NCBI RefSeq assembly: GCF_052156635.1
Contig: NZ_JBQKUO010000003.1
Coordinates: forward strand, 496,001-560,000
From: Nitrospina sp052156635
GTDB lineage: Bacteria > Nitrospinota > Nitrospinia > Nitrospinales > Nitrospinaceae
Direction of reading: 5' to 3'
Length of the DNA stretch: 64,000 nt
Part shown: positions 1-9,444 of the stretch, piece after piece
Numbering within the stretch: position 1 is the first letter of the stretch
Layout: every line of letters begins with the position of its first letter
The notes under the pieces: generated by a model
Told to the model about the DNA's origin: nothing
What the model saw: only the letters and a program-made list of their open reading frames with translations
Database searches by the model: none
Made by a program: the position numbers and the translations under genes

Positions 1-1
1 G

Positions 2-505
2 TATTTCATGACCAACCACCTGCCGATGGGCATGGGCGTGGATTACCATTACACCGAGGTGTCGCTGACGCTCAACGCCGCCTGGAGAGGGGAGCGCTTC
101 ATCGGTGTACCGCCTTACCTGCAGAAACGGCGTTACGACCGCGAATGGGTGGGCATCGTGCTGAACGAACTCAAGCAGGGAAACAATCCCCTGCCCGCCT
201 CCGACGCGTATCTGAACGAACCCATCGCCCGCACCGCCATCGCCCGGCGCATGGAAGCGGAGTGGGAAAAGGGGTTGGGGTTTCGTGCCGGGTCAAAGAA
301 TTACCGGCCGGGTGGGTGCCTGGGTGAAGTCATCGTTCACCCCAGGGAAGACATGGCGGAACCGCTCGTCGCGCTTCGTTACTTGTGGAAACGCATGACG
401 GCACCGGAACGCCTGCCCGCACTGTACGATCGCCTCGCCGCAGTCGATTTAAAACCATTGGGCATCGACGCCACCGGCCAGTTGTGCCCGTTAGAGGGAA
501 CGTGA
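2..505 (+). CDS. 3' part of an unidentified protein, cut by the window edge
   Basis: The frame is open to the left edge; the first Met in view is at position 8, and two codons before it are also open, so the true start may lie outside. At least 165 residues are visible, with no predicted membrane segment. The sequence is soluble-looking, rich in Arg, Leu and Pro, and contains a run MGMGVDYHY near its visible start. I do not recognise a family. The stop codon overlaps the GTG start of the next gene (GTGA at 502-505), so the two genes are probably translationally coupled. Its neighbour is a GT-C-like membrane protein, so a role in cell-surface glycan metabolism is possible but only inferred. 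Confidence 0.6.
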   Translation, partial: YFMTNHLPMGMGVDYHYTEVSLTLNAAWRGERFIGVPPYLQKRRYDREWVGIVLNELKQGNNPLPASDAYLNEPIARTAIARRMEAEWEKGLGFRAGSKNYRPGGCLGEVIVHPREDMAEPLVALRYLWKRMTAPERLPALYDRLAAVDLKPLGIDATGQLCPLEGT

Positions 506-2226
506 CTTATGTTCTATTCCGGTTCCATGAACAGGAAACAACCGTGAACGTTTCCGGCTCAACCGAAACCACGCACTGCCGCTACCTGTGGAGCCTCGCC
601 GCGCTGGGCGCCGTCGCCCACGGTCTGCTCCTGGTGAACGACGGCATCTTCCTCGACGACTGGTTTCTGTGGCTCCAGATTTTTGAAAACGACTGGGCGG
701 GCTTCGAGAAATTCTGGCGCGACCTCGGGCACCGTCACCTCATCCCCTTTTACGACCTGATGTACAGCAGTTCCGCCGCGCTGTTGCTGCAGGGATTCCT
801 CCAGGCCGCGTCGCTGATCCTCATGGCGCTCAGCCTGTTCGTCATCTACACGCGCACCCTGCACCTGCCGCCCATGGCCGCGTGGTTCGCCGCGGCGTTT
901 GCGCTCACCTATCCGTTTTTCTGGATCTCGGTGCACCACCTGACCATGCACTACACGGTGAGCATGGGCCTGTTCTGCCTCGGCTGGGCGCTGGTTTTCA
1001 ACTGGCAGACACACCGCATTGTGAAAGTGCCCGTTGTCGTTCTTCTGCTCGGTTTGTCCATGTACACCTACAACTCGCTGCTCGCGTTTTATTTCGGGTT
1101 CGTGGCGCTGGCGTGGTACGGAACGCAGGTGCGGGAAGGCCGCCTGCAGGCACCCTTCATCTCCACCCTGCTTCCCTTTGCGCGCCGGTGGTGGCCCATG
1201 TTCTTATTTCCCTTTGTCGTGTACGTGTTGAAGCGGAAGCTGTCGCCGCCCGGCGGCTTCAACCAGAACTACAACGAGCTCATCTTTTTCACCAAACCGT
1301 TCGGCGAAGCGGTCGGGACCTTCTTTTACATCATGCAGAGGAACCTGGTCGGAGCGGTGCGGGAGACCATCCGCATCTTCCGCCAGTTTCCGGGGTGGTA
1401 CTGGCTGGTGTTCGCGCTGGTGGTGTGGGGCGTGGTGACGCTCTGGAAACGGCGCGGCGCCGAGGCGAATCGCGCGACACTCCCAACCGGCTGGTTGAAC
1501 GCGCGGCTCGTCATCGTGGTGGCGGTGCTGCTGACGCTCAGCATCGCGCCCTACGCCATGGTCGGCAAAGGGGTCTATTCCGAGTGGGGTTATCGCCACA
1601 CGTTCCTGATGTCGATTCCGCTGGGGCTGTGCTGGGTGCTGATCCTCGCCGCCCTGCCGCGCTTTTTTCCGAAACTGCCGCCGCAGTTTACGGGCGTCGC
1701 ACTGAGCGTGTTCCTCATCCTTTTCACCTGCGGCCTCGTCTACAAGTACAACAAGATGCTGGTGCGCAGCGCCGTCGATCATGCCACCATTGAAAGCTTG
1801 AAGTCACAGTCGCCGCCCGCCGCCGGGACTTTGTTGTTCTTCGAGACGCCGCTGTACACCAAACGCGACGTGTACCGCCGGTATGAGTTGTCGGGACTGC
1901 TCTACCGCGCTTACGGCGGGTTGAAATGGTACGCCGTGCATGACCGGAACGCGCGCACCGAAGCTCACATCGAACAATTCATCCAGCAGGGACGGGAATT
2001 CGATGACAGGCTGTTGTGGCAGGTGTGGGGCAAGACGCCCGATGTGCGGCCCAATGGTTGTGCCGCAGTGATGAGGGTGGTGCCGGGAAAGGAAGGCGTC
2101 TCCCCTCTTCTGGGACTGCGCTACGTATTCACCCGCTGGTTCGCGGAGGACCGCATGCAGGAGTTCCTTCAACCCGTTCTGCAGGTCGAATTCGAATCCC
2201 TCCCGCACCCAGGGTGCACCAGGTAG
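502..2226 (+). CDS. Polytopic membrane protein, GT-C glycosyltransferase-like
   Basis: A 574-residue integral membrane protein with about ten or more hydrophobic segments. After the first helix comes an acidic pair (FLDDWF), which resembles the catalytic first-loop acidic motif of polyprenyl-phosphate-sugar-dependent GT-C/GT39 enzymes; this comparison is mine and not a domain hit. The C-terminal ~130 residues look soluble. I chose the GTG at 502 because AGAGGGA lies just upstream and it overlaps the preceding stop. GTG 544, also preceded by a purine-rich stretch, is an alternative. A role in transferring a lipid-linked sugar on the periplasmic side is plausible. It could equally be an uncharacterised O-antigen-type membrane protein. 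Confidence 0.7.
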   Translation: MTYVLFRFHEQETTVNVSGSTETTHCRYLWSLAALGAVAHGLLLVNDGIFLDDWFLWLQIFENDWAGFEKFWRDLGHRHLIPFYDLMYSSSAALLLQGFLQAASLILMALSLFVIYTRTLHLPPMAAWFAAAFALTYPFFWISVHHLTMHYTVSMGLFCLGWALVFNWQTHRIVKVPVVVLLLGLSMYTYNSLLAFYFGFVALAWYGTQVREGRLQAPFISTLLPFARRWWPMFLFPFVVYVLKRKLSPPGGFNQNYNELIFFTKPFGEAVGTFFYIMQRNLVGAVRETIRIFRQFPGWYWLVFALVVWGVVTLWKRRGAEANRATLPTGWLNARLVIVVAVLLTLSIAPYAMVGKGVYSEWGYRHTFLMSIPLGLCWVLILAALPRFFPKLPPQFTGVALSVFLILFTCGLVYKYNKMLVRSAVDHATIESLKSQSPPAAGTLLFFETPLYTKRDVYRRYELSGLLYRAYGGLKWYAVHDRNARTEAHIEQFIQQGREFDDRLLWQVWGKTPDVRPNGCAAVMRVVPGKEGVSPLLGLRYVFTRWFAEDRMQEFLQPVLQVEFESLPHPGCTR

Positions 2227-2238
2227 TGACGAAGAACA

Positions 2239-3843
2239 TCAGGCAAAGCTCTTTGCTTTGAAACGGGATTCCTTGATGGGAATCTGGAATTCGCCCAGTT
2301 CCACCTTGGATTCCTTGAGTGGAATCATCTCGATGCTGGACTCCTTCGCGCCAATGCCGTCGGAATACTTTGCGATGTCAATGAAGTCGGTGGGGTTGAC
2401 GAACCATTTCCAAAGCAACCGCATTAGCGGAATCTCCCAGTCCATCCAGTACAACCGACGTTTCCAGCGGAACTGGATGAACTTGCTGTACAGGCGGAAC
2501 ACAAACTTGGGGATGGGGAGTTTCTGCCCGTAGCGTTCCGCCGTCTGCACGAACAGGCTGGTGAAATACAGGAACCGGATGACCCGCACCCTCTTGGCGT
2601 CCAGCCACGGCCGTTCCTGCTTGCCGCGCGTGATGTTGATCCAGCCCTCCAGCGTTTCCGGCTCCTTGAAATCGTAATCGCGGATGACCTGATAAAGCAT
2701 TTCCGTTCCGGGCAGAGGGGTGACGGGAGAGAAGCTGTTGATCACCGCCTTGGGATTGGTGTTCATGATATGGAGCGCGAGGTCGATGGTCTCGCCGAGT
2801 TCATCCAGTGTTTCATCCGGGAAACCCACCATGAAATTCACCTGGCAGTGGATTTTGGTTTCGCTCAACCGGCGGGACACTTCCTTGACCTCGTCCACCG
2901 TCTGGTTTTTTCTAATCCGCTCCAGAATGCGGGGCGCGCCGGATTCGATGCCCGGCATGGCGTAGATCATGCCGCACTGTTCCATCTTCTTCAAATCGAC
3001 GCGCAACAGATCGTTGACGCGGCCCTGCACGCCCCAGGTGAACTTGCCGTTGATGCCTTCGGCGATGTCCGTCGCCCACTTGGCATTGACCAGGAACTCG
3101 TCGTCGAAAAGCAGGATGTGATCGAGATTGAACTGGTCCACCGTCCAATGCAGATCGTCCAGCACCCGTTTGGGCGACATCATCCGGTACTTCGAGGTCA
3201 GGATGGGTTGCGAGCAATAGGTGCAGGGGAACGGGCACCCCCGGCTGGCGATGAAGGACAGCAGGCGCGACACCCCCGGATAGAGATACGAGGAAGGCGT
3301 GGTGTATTCTTCCACATCCACCAGGTGCCAGGGCATCCGTGGCAGGCTGTCCAGCTCCAGCGGCGTGCCCGCCGGTGTGGAATAAATCCGGCCGTCTTTC
3401 TTGAACGTCAGCGCCGGAACTTTTTCCAGATCGGGCGACGGGCCGGTGATTTCATCCACCAGCATTTTGAAGGCGACTTCGCCCTCGCCGCGGATGACGT
3501 AATCGATGTAGGGCTTGGCGACGGTTTGGGCGGGATACAGGGTAGCGTGGAGACCGCCCCACACCACGGGCACGCTCAGGCGCGCCTTCACAAATTTACT
3601 TATCTCAATACCATGATAAATTTGGGTGCCGGTCAGGCTGGTGATACCAACGACGCGGGGTTGTGTTTTGAGAGCGGATTCGAGGTCGCCCCAGAAATCG
3701 TCCGTCGCACGCTGGTCGATGATCTGGACCGAGTAGTCCTCCAAAAGAGGCCCGGCGATCGCCAGCAAAGACAACGGCGCGGTGATGGTGACCCCGCGGA
3801 TGTCATTTCCGGATGTTGGAAACACCAGCAAAACGTCAGCCAT
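2239..3843 (-). CDS. B12-binding radical SAM protein
   Basis: A 534-residue protein with an N-terminal cobalamin-binding-type Rossmann region (roughly residues 1-150, with VVWGGLHATLYP and IRGEGE motifs typical of the family). A radical SAM core follows, carrying the 4Fe-4S cysteine motif RGCPFPCTYC (CxxxCxxC). Members of this class catalyse radical methylations or rearrangements of lipids, pigments and natural products. The substrate here cannot be read from sequence. The start at 3843 has a strong GGAGGGGGGAT ribosome site on the minus strand; a longer reading from 3891 would add a poor extension. It is convergent with the upstream membrane protein, and a second gene of the same architecture lies at 48132-49625. 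Confidence 0.88.
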   Translation of the reverse strand: MADVLLVFPTSGNDIRGVTITAPLSLLAIAGPLLEDYSVQIIDQRATDDFWGDLESALKTQPRVVGITSLTGTQIYHGIEISKFVKARLSVPVVWGGLHATLYPAQTVAKPYIDYVIRGEGEVAFKMLVDEITGPSPDLEKVPALTFKKDGRIYSTPAGTPLELDSLPRMPWHLVDVEEYTTPSSYLYPGVSRLLSFIASRGCPFPCTYCSQPILTSKYRMMSPKRVLDDLHWTVDQFNLDHILLFDDEFLVNAKWATDIAEGINGKFTWGVQGRVNDLLRVDLKKMEQCGMIYAMPGIESGAPRILERIRKNQTVDEVKEVSRRLSETKIHCQVNFMVGFPDETLDELGETIDLALHIMNTNPKAVINSFSPVTPLPGTEMLYQVIRDYDFKEPETLEGWINITRGKQERPWLDAKRVRVIRFLYFTSLFVQTAERYGQKLPIPKFVFRLYSKFIQFRWKRRLYWMDWEIPLMRLLWKWFVNPTDFIDIAKYSDGIGAKESSIEMIPLKESKVELGEFQIPIKESRFKAKSFA

Positions 3844-4280
3844 ATCCCCCCTCCAAGTCGCCCATGTTTTAAAGAAAAAAAGCCCAAACAAAGCTAAAAT
3901 ATTTGCTTATCCGAATCAATAAAAATAACAAAAAAATATGAAAATAATTGAAGGATTTCTAAATTTTTTACTACTTTTTAATTGGTTTTTATTTTTTTAT
4001 TCAGTATCCGATTTGGAATATCATCGGAATTCATATTATTTTTGACTATAAAAAGTGGAGCCTGTTTTCACCTAAGTTATTTGGAAATTTACATCCTCAT
4101 TACGGACACCTAAAATTGAACAATTCAATTTCTATTGGAAACCTTTACTCAACTCCCTGTTTATTCCAGCAAGGATCGAGCAAAATTCTTTTCATCAATT
4201 TTGCAAAGTTTTTCCAATCTGGAATAAAATTCATTCGATTTGTTTAAATCGAATTTAAAACAAAGTCTGGAGAAATAAAT
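3844..4280. other. AT-rich intergenic stretch, no gene seen
   Basis: About 440 bases, far more AT-rich than the DNA to the left, lying between a divergent gene pair. I see no credible reading frame, tRNA or repeat. It marks the abrupt start of an AT-rich patch that continues through the small gene at 4281 and into the 3' half of the YfhO-like gene. A possible promoter for the small gene is listed separately. Confidence 0.6.
4201..4230 (+). promoter_or_regulatory. Possible sigma-70-type promoter for the 4281 gene
   Basis: TTGCAA at 4201-4206 and TAAAAT at 4225-4230 are separated by 18 bases. They match four and five of six positions of the -35 and -10 consensus. The DNA is AT-rich, so chance matches are likely. 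GGAG at about 4269 precedes the ATG. Confidence 0.25.
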
Positions 4281-4847
4281 ATGGATCAGAAAACAAAAAC
4301 CTGGGAAGGGGAGGAGATACCGTATTCTCCAATCCTGATTAAAAAAAACGGAAAGTTTTATTTTCTTTTAAGGGAGTTGAGCCTGATATCAAGCGGTGAT
4401 TCAGTGGAGTCCGCCTACCAGAATCTTCTTAAAGACCAAGAGGTCAAACTGAAAACGTTTCGGGAAATCGACGGCATGGATCACTTGCCCACCCCACTCA
4501 ATTACAAGCAAAATGAAATGAACAAGCCGTTAATGGATAATTATAAAATTCGCGTGATTACGGATCTTATTAAGTTTTCTGTTGTTGCCCTCCTTTTTGC
4601 TTTTGTTCTTCAATTTGGAATGAAAGGTGTGATTTTAGATGTAAACAAAATCATGAATTCTGAAATTGGAGCCGCAAAGAAAAAGTTAAAGGCCCACATT
4701 TTGGACCCGGTCAAAGTAGACCGGAATAATGAAACCTTGATCAATGGGATTAAAAACTATAAGCCCGCCATCCAGGAGTTTCTTTCACTCTTACCCATTC
4801 AACAACTGGAATCGCAAAAAAAACTTACCGATGATAAAAGGCCATAA
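4281..4847 (+). CDS. Hypothetical single-pass membrane protein
   Basis: 188 residues. The N-terminal ~90 residues are hydrophilic, one hydrophobic segment lies at about residues 93-115 (IKFSVVALLFAFVLQFGMKG), and the rest is a basic, helical tail. This suggests a type II or tail-out membrane-anchored protein. I do not recognise a family. A GGAG site precedes the ATG. The 3' end overlaps the convergent YfhO-like gene by 23 bases, within a hairpin that could terminate both. Base composition is low-GC like the surrounding patch, consistent with acquisition separate from the GC-rich flanks. Confidence 0.65.
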   Translation: MDQKTKTWEGEEIPYSPILIKKNGKFYFLLRELSLISSGDSVESAYQNLLKDQEVKLKTFREIDGMDHLPTPLNYKQNEMNKPLMDNYKIRVITDLIKFSVVALLFAFVLQFGMKGVILDVNKIMNSEIGAAKKKLKAHILDPVKVDRNNETLINGIKNYKPAIQEFLSLLPIQQLESQKKLTDDKRP

Positions 4848-6978
4848 AGATGTCGGGCCTTTTAAGCCAAACTGTAAAACAAATAAACCCTATAACTCCA
4901 ATCAAAAAATGGCCGTAAAGAAGAAGATGATATGAAGAAACGTACTTGAAATAAACCTCATGGTGACCTTTCGGAAGTGGAATTGCCTGGAAATTTGGGT
5001 CCACTCTATGGATCGCCGTTTCGTTTCCATTTACCCATGCCTTCCAATCCTCATCAAAATTTTCCAGTCTCCATAGAGTCCCTTCCTTTTCCATATTCAC
5101 ATGTACTTTCAACTCACTGACATTACCTGTGGGGATTGCAGTAACTTCCCCTAGATATTCCCGCCTATTTGAGTCATCAATGATTTTCCAAGTATTTTCC
5201 TTGGGCAAAACCTTCAGTATGCCTCCCCTTCGATTAATTAAATTATCCTTATTTACAACATAGCCTTTGGACAAGTCTGAAACATTTACCGGAAACAGGT
5301 TTTCTCCTACTAAAAATTTCGCAAAGTCTTTCTGGATATAAAATGCATAAGCAGGGTGGTGAACGCTCCATGCGGCTGTTTTGTTTAAAAATGGATACAA
5401 ATTGAAAGGCATGGGCGACAATTTTGAGGGATATATGTTCCAGGAAGTGGGGTAAATAAAGTTTTCCAATTTTTGGGGTTGGATTTGTTCCCGCTCGGTC
5501 ACCATACCCGCATTAACAGAGAAGCCTATTAACTGGACACTTGCGACAAGGATCAACCAAAATCCACACAAATGACGTATCCCGGCTTCCTGAAAACTTA
5601 TAAGATAGCTAATCAAAGTAAGAAGGAGAATTGACAAAACAAGGTAAATCGTTAAGCCCATACCAGTTAAATAAGATAAAATCAGTGAGGAGCCCGCAAT
5701 CGCCATCAATTTTTTTCCGAATGAGATCCTTTTATCTAATAAAGCAGAAAGCCCCAGCAGCCCTCCCATCAAAACGCAAAACGTCGCCAGCCGCCCGAAC
5801 GGAAACGCGTTTCTCAACATATCCAAAACCGGCACGTTCTGAACCATCCATTGCCAAAGCGGCGTCCCCTCCCCCAGACTCAAAAGTGCAAGAAACACGG
5901 CCATCATCGTGAACAGGTGATTGCGTATCAGAAAGAAAGAGGCCAAAAACCCCAACCCGGGAAGAATGCCCAGGTAAAACGTATTGTGGGTGGCGGTGTA
6001 AACGTCCTCCGGACGGTCCTCGAAAAAATCCACGATCTTTTTATAATGCTCAGGAAGAACGGATACGCTGGGGATGTAACTCCTCTCCCCCAGCTTCCCC
6101 CCCTGAGTGAAACCGCGCGTCGGTGAAACATAATCCCGGGTCTCGGCATAAGAGTAAAAAGCAGATCCCGCCGCCAAGGCGAACAACGCCACTCCCAGGG
6201 CGATGGCTTTGGGCTGCCCCAGAAACGCACGCGTTGCGATTAGAAATTGTTTTCTATAATCAGGCCAAATTCCAAACAGACAGGCCAGTGACGCCAGTAT
6301 CAGAAAGGTGCCGATGGCGATGGAATGATACAGTGGGATGTAATATGCTGCGGACATCCCCAGCAATACGAAAAAAAACACCACGTTTTCCACGCGCCGG
6401 GTTTTATAGAAGTGGATCAGGAAAAACAGCAGGTAGGGCAGAAACGTGAGATACATCAAACCTAATGGGCACCCGAGTTCGGATTGAAACATCCCGCCAA
6501 ACACCATGGAGCCGAACCCCAGAAGGCAGATATAAAAATTGGGATTCAAAAGCCGGATCAAAAGCAGGGAACCGGTGCAGACATTCAAAAAGGTGAAGAC
6601 AAAAACCAGGTTGAAAAATTCCCGGCTGGAAAGGTCCAGTCCGAACAACCCAAACAGGTAATGGCAGAAAAAGGTAGGAAAAACATTGAGGAGATTGTTG
6701 AATACGGCAATCGGCTGGCCGCCGCCGATATAGGGATTCCAGCCAAATTCGTTCCCCGATTCCAGCCATTGCCGGAGTATGGTCGCAAACAGCTCCGTGG
6801 ACCAGAAGGAGTCGTGATAGACCCCGGCCTCTCCCAGAACAAAATCATGGTGGATGAAAAGAAAGAGAAGGTAACAGCCCAGGGCCGGCAGGACGAAGGG
6901 GCGGGTCAACGGCCAAGCATAAATAGGCAGGAGCGCCACAACCAGAATCAAGGAAACCGCAATAATAATGGAAAGCAT
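4825..6978 (-). CDS. YfhO-like polytopic membrane protein
   Basis: 717 residues with about a dozen hydrophobic helices followed by a C-terminal soluble region and a last helix. It is a clear paralogue of the 878-residue protein at 16107-18743. Both share an N-terminal YHD(S/T) region, a WNP(Y/F)IG(G/A)GQP motif, and a central YAE-x(2)-DY-(V/A)SPTRG motif, and both end with a region like those of bacterial YfhO proteins. YfhO-family proteins are implicated in glycosylation of lipoteichoic acid in Firmicutes; the role here is unknown but presumably periplasmic glycan modification. The 3' half (left) is more AT-rich than the 5' half, a possible sign of mosaic origin. Confidence 0.8.
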   Translation of the reverse strand: MLSIIIAVSLILVVALLPIYAWPLTRPFVLPALGCYLLFLFIHHDFVLGEAGVYHDSFWSTELFATILRQWLESGNEFGWNPYIGGGQPIAVFNNLLNVFPTFFCHYLFGLFGLDLSSREFFNLVFVFTFLNVCTGSLLLIRLLNPNFYICLLGFGSMVFGGMFQSELGCPLGLMYLTFLPYLLFFLIHFYKTRRVENVVFFFVLLGMSAAYYIPLYHSIAIGTFLILASLACLFGIWPDYRKQFLIATRAFLGQPKAIALGVALFALAAGSAFYSYAETRDYVSPTRGFTQGGKLGERSYIPSVSVLPEHYKKIVDFFEDRPEDVYTATHNTFYLGILPGLGFLASFFLIRNHLFTMMAVFLALLSLGEGTPLWQWMVQNVPVLDMLRNAFPFGRLATFCVLMGGLLGLSALLDKRISFGKKLMAIAGSSLILSYLTGMGLTIYLVLSILLLTLISYLISFQEAGIRHLCGFWLILVASVQLIGFSVNAGMVTEREQIQPQKLENFIYPTSWNIYPSKLSPMPFNLYPFLNKTAAWSVHHPAYAFYIQKDFAKFLVGENLFPVNVSDLSKGYVVNKDNLINRRGGILKVLPKENTWKIIDDSNRREYLGEVTAIPTGNVSELKVHVNMEKEGTLWRLENFDEDWKAWVNGNETAIHRVDPNFQAIPLPKGHHEVYFKYVSSYHLLLYGHFLIGVIGFICFTVWLKRPDIFMAFYHR
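4837..4864. terminator. Bidirectional terminator-like hairpin between convergent genes
   Basis: AAAAGGCC at 4837-4844 pairs perfectly with GGCCTTTT at 4857-4864 around a 12-base loop. Each arm ends in a run of four T on the transcript of one strand, so it can act for both convergent genes. The TAA of the plus-strand gene (4845-4847) sits in the loop, and the last codons of the minus-strand gene also lie inside the structure. Confidence 0.6.
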
Positions 6979-7266
6979 CCTACCGATTCACAAGAGGTGG
7001 AGAGGTTCCAATGGAAATCCAGCTTGGGAAATTCTATCTCATAAATTTGACTCCCTGAAAAAAATATTTCCCTTGCCCGAATCAAGGAAACTTCCCGTTC
7101 CCCGGTTTAAGGTATTCCCGCACCCAAAATAATGCATGTTCTGCATGGTATTGCACCCGCCCCGTCATTCTGAAATAATTGCCGGGCCTGAAGATTCGCG
7201 GTATAACAGAGACCGTATACGAATTTGTTTCCTTATTATTAGCGTCTCCCATTCTCACCGTTTCTT
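6979..7266. other. Divergent intergenic region, 288 bases
   Basis: This lies between the minus-strand YfhO-like gene and the plus-strand nonulosonic acid gene run, so it should hold promoters for both. I see no convincing -35/-10 pair and no RNA gene. The short repeat TGCATG occurs twice close together (about 7134-7160). Confidence 0.4.
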
Positions 7267-8607
7267 ATGACCGATTCCAACGTGGTGTATATCGTCCACG
7301 CCATCGACACCGAAGGGCCGCTTTACGAACCGCTCTCCGCCACCTTCGAGCGCCTGCGCGACACCTTCGGCATCGGCCTCGACCCCACCCACGCCAACCT
7401 GGAGAAGCTGAAGAGCAAACAGGTGCCGCTGGACGGGCGCGAGGACGTGGTCGCGGATTTCCTCAACCCCTTCCGCATGAAATACCACGAGACGTGGGCC
7501 AGCCTCGAGGCCATGCTGGCGAACATCATGGGCGACAAGTTCCGCCGCGAGCTTCCGGATTCGTTCGGCGGCGGCTGGGTTTACAACTGGCACTGCGTCG
7601 ACCACGTGGGCTACACCTCCAACCCGCGCCACAAGGACCTCGGATTCCACAACATCTCCGACCGCTACGAGGAGTTCCTCGACAAATACAACAGCCGCGA
7701 CCGGGACGCCATCGAGTGGCACTTCCACCCCATGTCCACGTACCGGGAGGCCCACCGCTGTGCGACCTCCTACGAAAACTCGCCGCATCTGCACGAGGGA
7801 CTGTGCCGCAAGATCATCGAACGCCATTTTTTCCCGGTGGTGTTCCGCGCCGGGTTCCACACCGAGCGGCCGGACAGCCACTGGTTCCTTGAGCAGTGGA
7901 TTCCCTACGACTGCTCCAACATCGCCACCGACAACGCCGAACAGCGCGAAGCGCAGAACGATCTTCGGAACGGACGCTTCGGCGACTGGCGCCGCGCCCC
8001 GGCGGACTGGTCCATTTACAATCCCGATTTTTACGATTACCAGAAACCCGGCTCGTGCCGCCGTTACATCGCGCGCTTCCTGAACATCGACAGCCGCGTC
8101 GCCCGCATCACACAGGAGGAAGTGGACAAGGCTTTCCGCCGCGCCGCCGGGGGCGAGCCCACGCTGATGGGCGTGCTCAGCCACGACTACCGCGACATCG
8201 CCGTCGAGGTGAACCGGGTGCGCGAGTTGATCGCCGACGCGGCGAAAACGCATCCGCAGGTAAAATTCCAGTACTCCACCGCGCGCGAGGCATTCAAACA
8301 GGTGGTGCACAAGGGCCGGCACGAAAAACTTCAGCTCGACGTGAAGCTCGATAAAACCGGAAGCAACTTCCACCTGGAAGTGAGAACGAAGGAAAGCCGG
8401 GTGTTCGGTCCGCAGCCGTACCTGGCCATCAAGACCCGGAGCGGCCGCTTCATCCACGACAACTTCGATTTCGGTCTCGATGGCCAAAGCTGGCATTATG
8501 TGTTCGATGCCGACAGCGTGCTGAGTTCCGACCTCGATGTCGTGGCCGTCGCCGCCAACAACCGTTTCGGCGACACCTTCCTCGAAACCATTCCGGTCGC
8601 ACCGTGA
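7267..8607 (+). CDS. Polysaccharide deacetylase-like (NodB-fold) protein, putative
   Basis: 446 residues, no signal peptide seen. The N-terminus has IVHAIDTEGP, resembling the metal-binding D-x-E start of divergent polysaccharide deacetylases. A later WHFHPMS histidine pair and FRAGFHTERPDSHWFLEQ resemble other metal- or substrate-binding loops of that fold. The last ~110 residues form a separate beta-rich-looking domain. It is the first gene of a compact plus-strand run and its TGA overlaps the GTG of the next gene, so it is likely translated together with it. Activity on an N-acetylated or otherwise acylated glycan is inferred; the assignment is by motif only and could be wrong. Confidence 0.6.
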   Translation: MTDSNVVYIVHAIDTEGPLYEPLSATFERLRDTFGIGLDPTHANLEKLKSKQVPLDGREDVVADFLNPFRMKYHETWASLEAMLANIMGDKFRRELPDSFGGGWVYNWHCVDHVGYTSNPRHKDLGFHNISDRYEEFLDKYNSRDRDAIEWHFHPMSTYREAHRCATSYENSPHLHEGLCRKIIERHFFPVVFRAGFHTERPDSHWFLEQWIPYDCSNIATDNAEQREAQNDLRNGRFGDWRRAPADWSIYNPDFYDYQKPGSCRRYIARFLNIDSRVARITQEEVDKAFRRAAGGEPTLMGVLSHDYRDIAVEVNRVRELIADAAKTHPQVKFQYSTAREAFKQVVHKGRHEKLQLDVKLDKTGSNFHLEVRTKESRVFGPQPYLAIKTRSGRFIHDNFDFGLDGQSWHYVFDADSVLSSDLDVVAVAANNRFGDTFLETIPVAP

Positions 8608-9395
8608 GCGCCGACATGGACCGCAGGGAGTACTGGAACCGCAGTTATCTGGAGTACTGGAAACAACGGGTGGAAGAGGCCGACGACCGCGCCGCCGAAA
8701 GCAAGGTGATACCCAAAGATCCGGTAACAGGGAGCGACCGGGTGATCCGGGACCTGTTGACGCGTCATCCGTTTCGCAAAGGCAACGTGCTCGAGGTCGG
8801 GTGTGCCTGGGGACGCTGGTTCGCTTTCTACCGGGAACACGGACTGGAGGTGCACGGCGTGGACATCTCGACCGCCATGGTCGAGGCGGCGCAAAAGGAC
8901 TGGCAGGGCAAGGAAGGAATCGGTTCCATAAAAGAAGCCGAGGCCGAGGCGCTGCCGTTCGACGACAATGCGTTCGACAATGTCACCTGTCTCGCCGTGT
9001 TCGACGCGACTTACCAGCACCGGGCGCTGGCTGAAATGTTCCGCGTCGCCCGGCCCGGCGCGCTCCTCGTGGTGACGGGCAAAGGCGACCGTTATTTTGA
9101 AGACGACACCGCAGCCCTGGATGCGGAAGCGGGAGCGCGGCGCAAACAGCATCCGAATTTTTTTACCGACGTCCCGGCGATGCTGGAACAGGTGACCGCA
9201 CAATCGCACAGGCTGCTGTCCGCCTATTACTTTCCGCGGCGCGGGGATTTCGGGCAGAGCCGTTTCGTCACCGAAACCGAAGACCCGTTTTACGAGTACA
9301 TGCTGTTTTTTGAAAAAGGGGAGCACCGTTTTTCATTCACGCCGTTCTCCGCGGACCGCTCCCAAACTTTCAGTGCCGTGCGCGGCACCGGCTGA
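8604..9395 (+). CDS. Class I SAM-dependent methyltransferase
   Basis: 263 residues. SAM-binding motif I is VLEVGCAWGRWF at about residues 55-66, followed by the acidic motif VHGVDIS, then ALPFDDNAFDNVTC, typical of Methyltransf_11-type enzymes. The GTG start at 8604 overlaps the preceding stop (GTGA); an ATG at 8616 is an alternative four codons in. The genomic setting suggests methylation of a sugar or nucleotide-sugar intermediate, but the substrate is not readable from the sequence. Confidence 0.85.
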   Translation: MSADMDRREYWNRSYLEYWKQRVEEADDRAAESKVIPKDPVTGSDRVIRDLLTRHPFRKGNVLEVGCAWGRWFAFYREHGLEVHGVDISTAMVEAAQKDWQGKEGIGSIKEAEAEALPFDDNAFDNVTCLAVFDATYQHRALAEMFRVARPGALLVVTGKGDRYFEDDTAALDAEAGARRKQHPNFFTDVPAMLEQVTAQSHRLLSAYYFPRRGDFGQSRFVTETEDPFYEYMLFFEKGEHRFSFTPFSADRSQTFSAVRGTG

Positions 9396-9444
9396 GTCTC
9401 CTCGCGCCGGTTCAAGCACCGGCCCATCACTTCGGGAACCCGTC

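Noticed and set aside
2770..3897. 375-codon plus-strand frame opposite the first B12-radical SAM gene
   Set aside because: Shadow frame with no recognisable domain; the minus-strand gene has the cysteine motif and a strong ribosome site.
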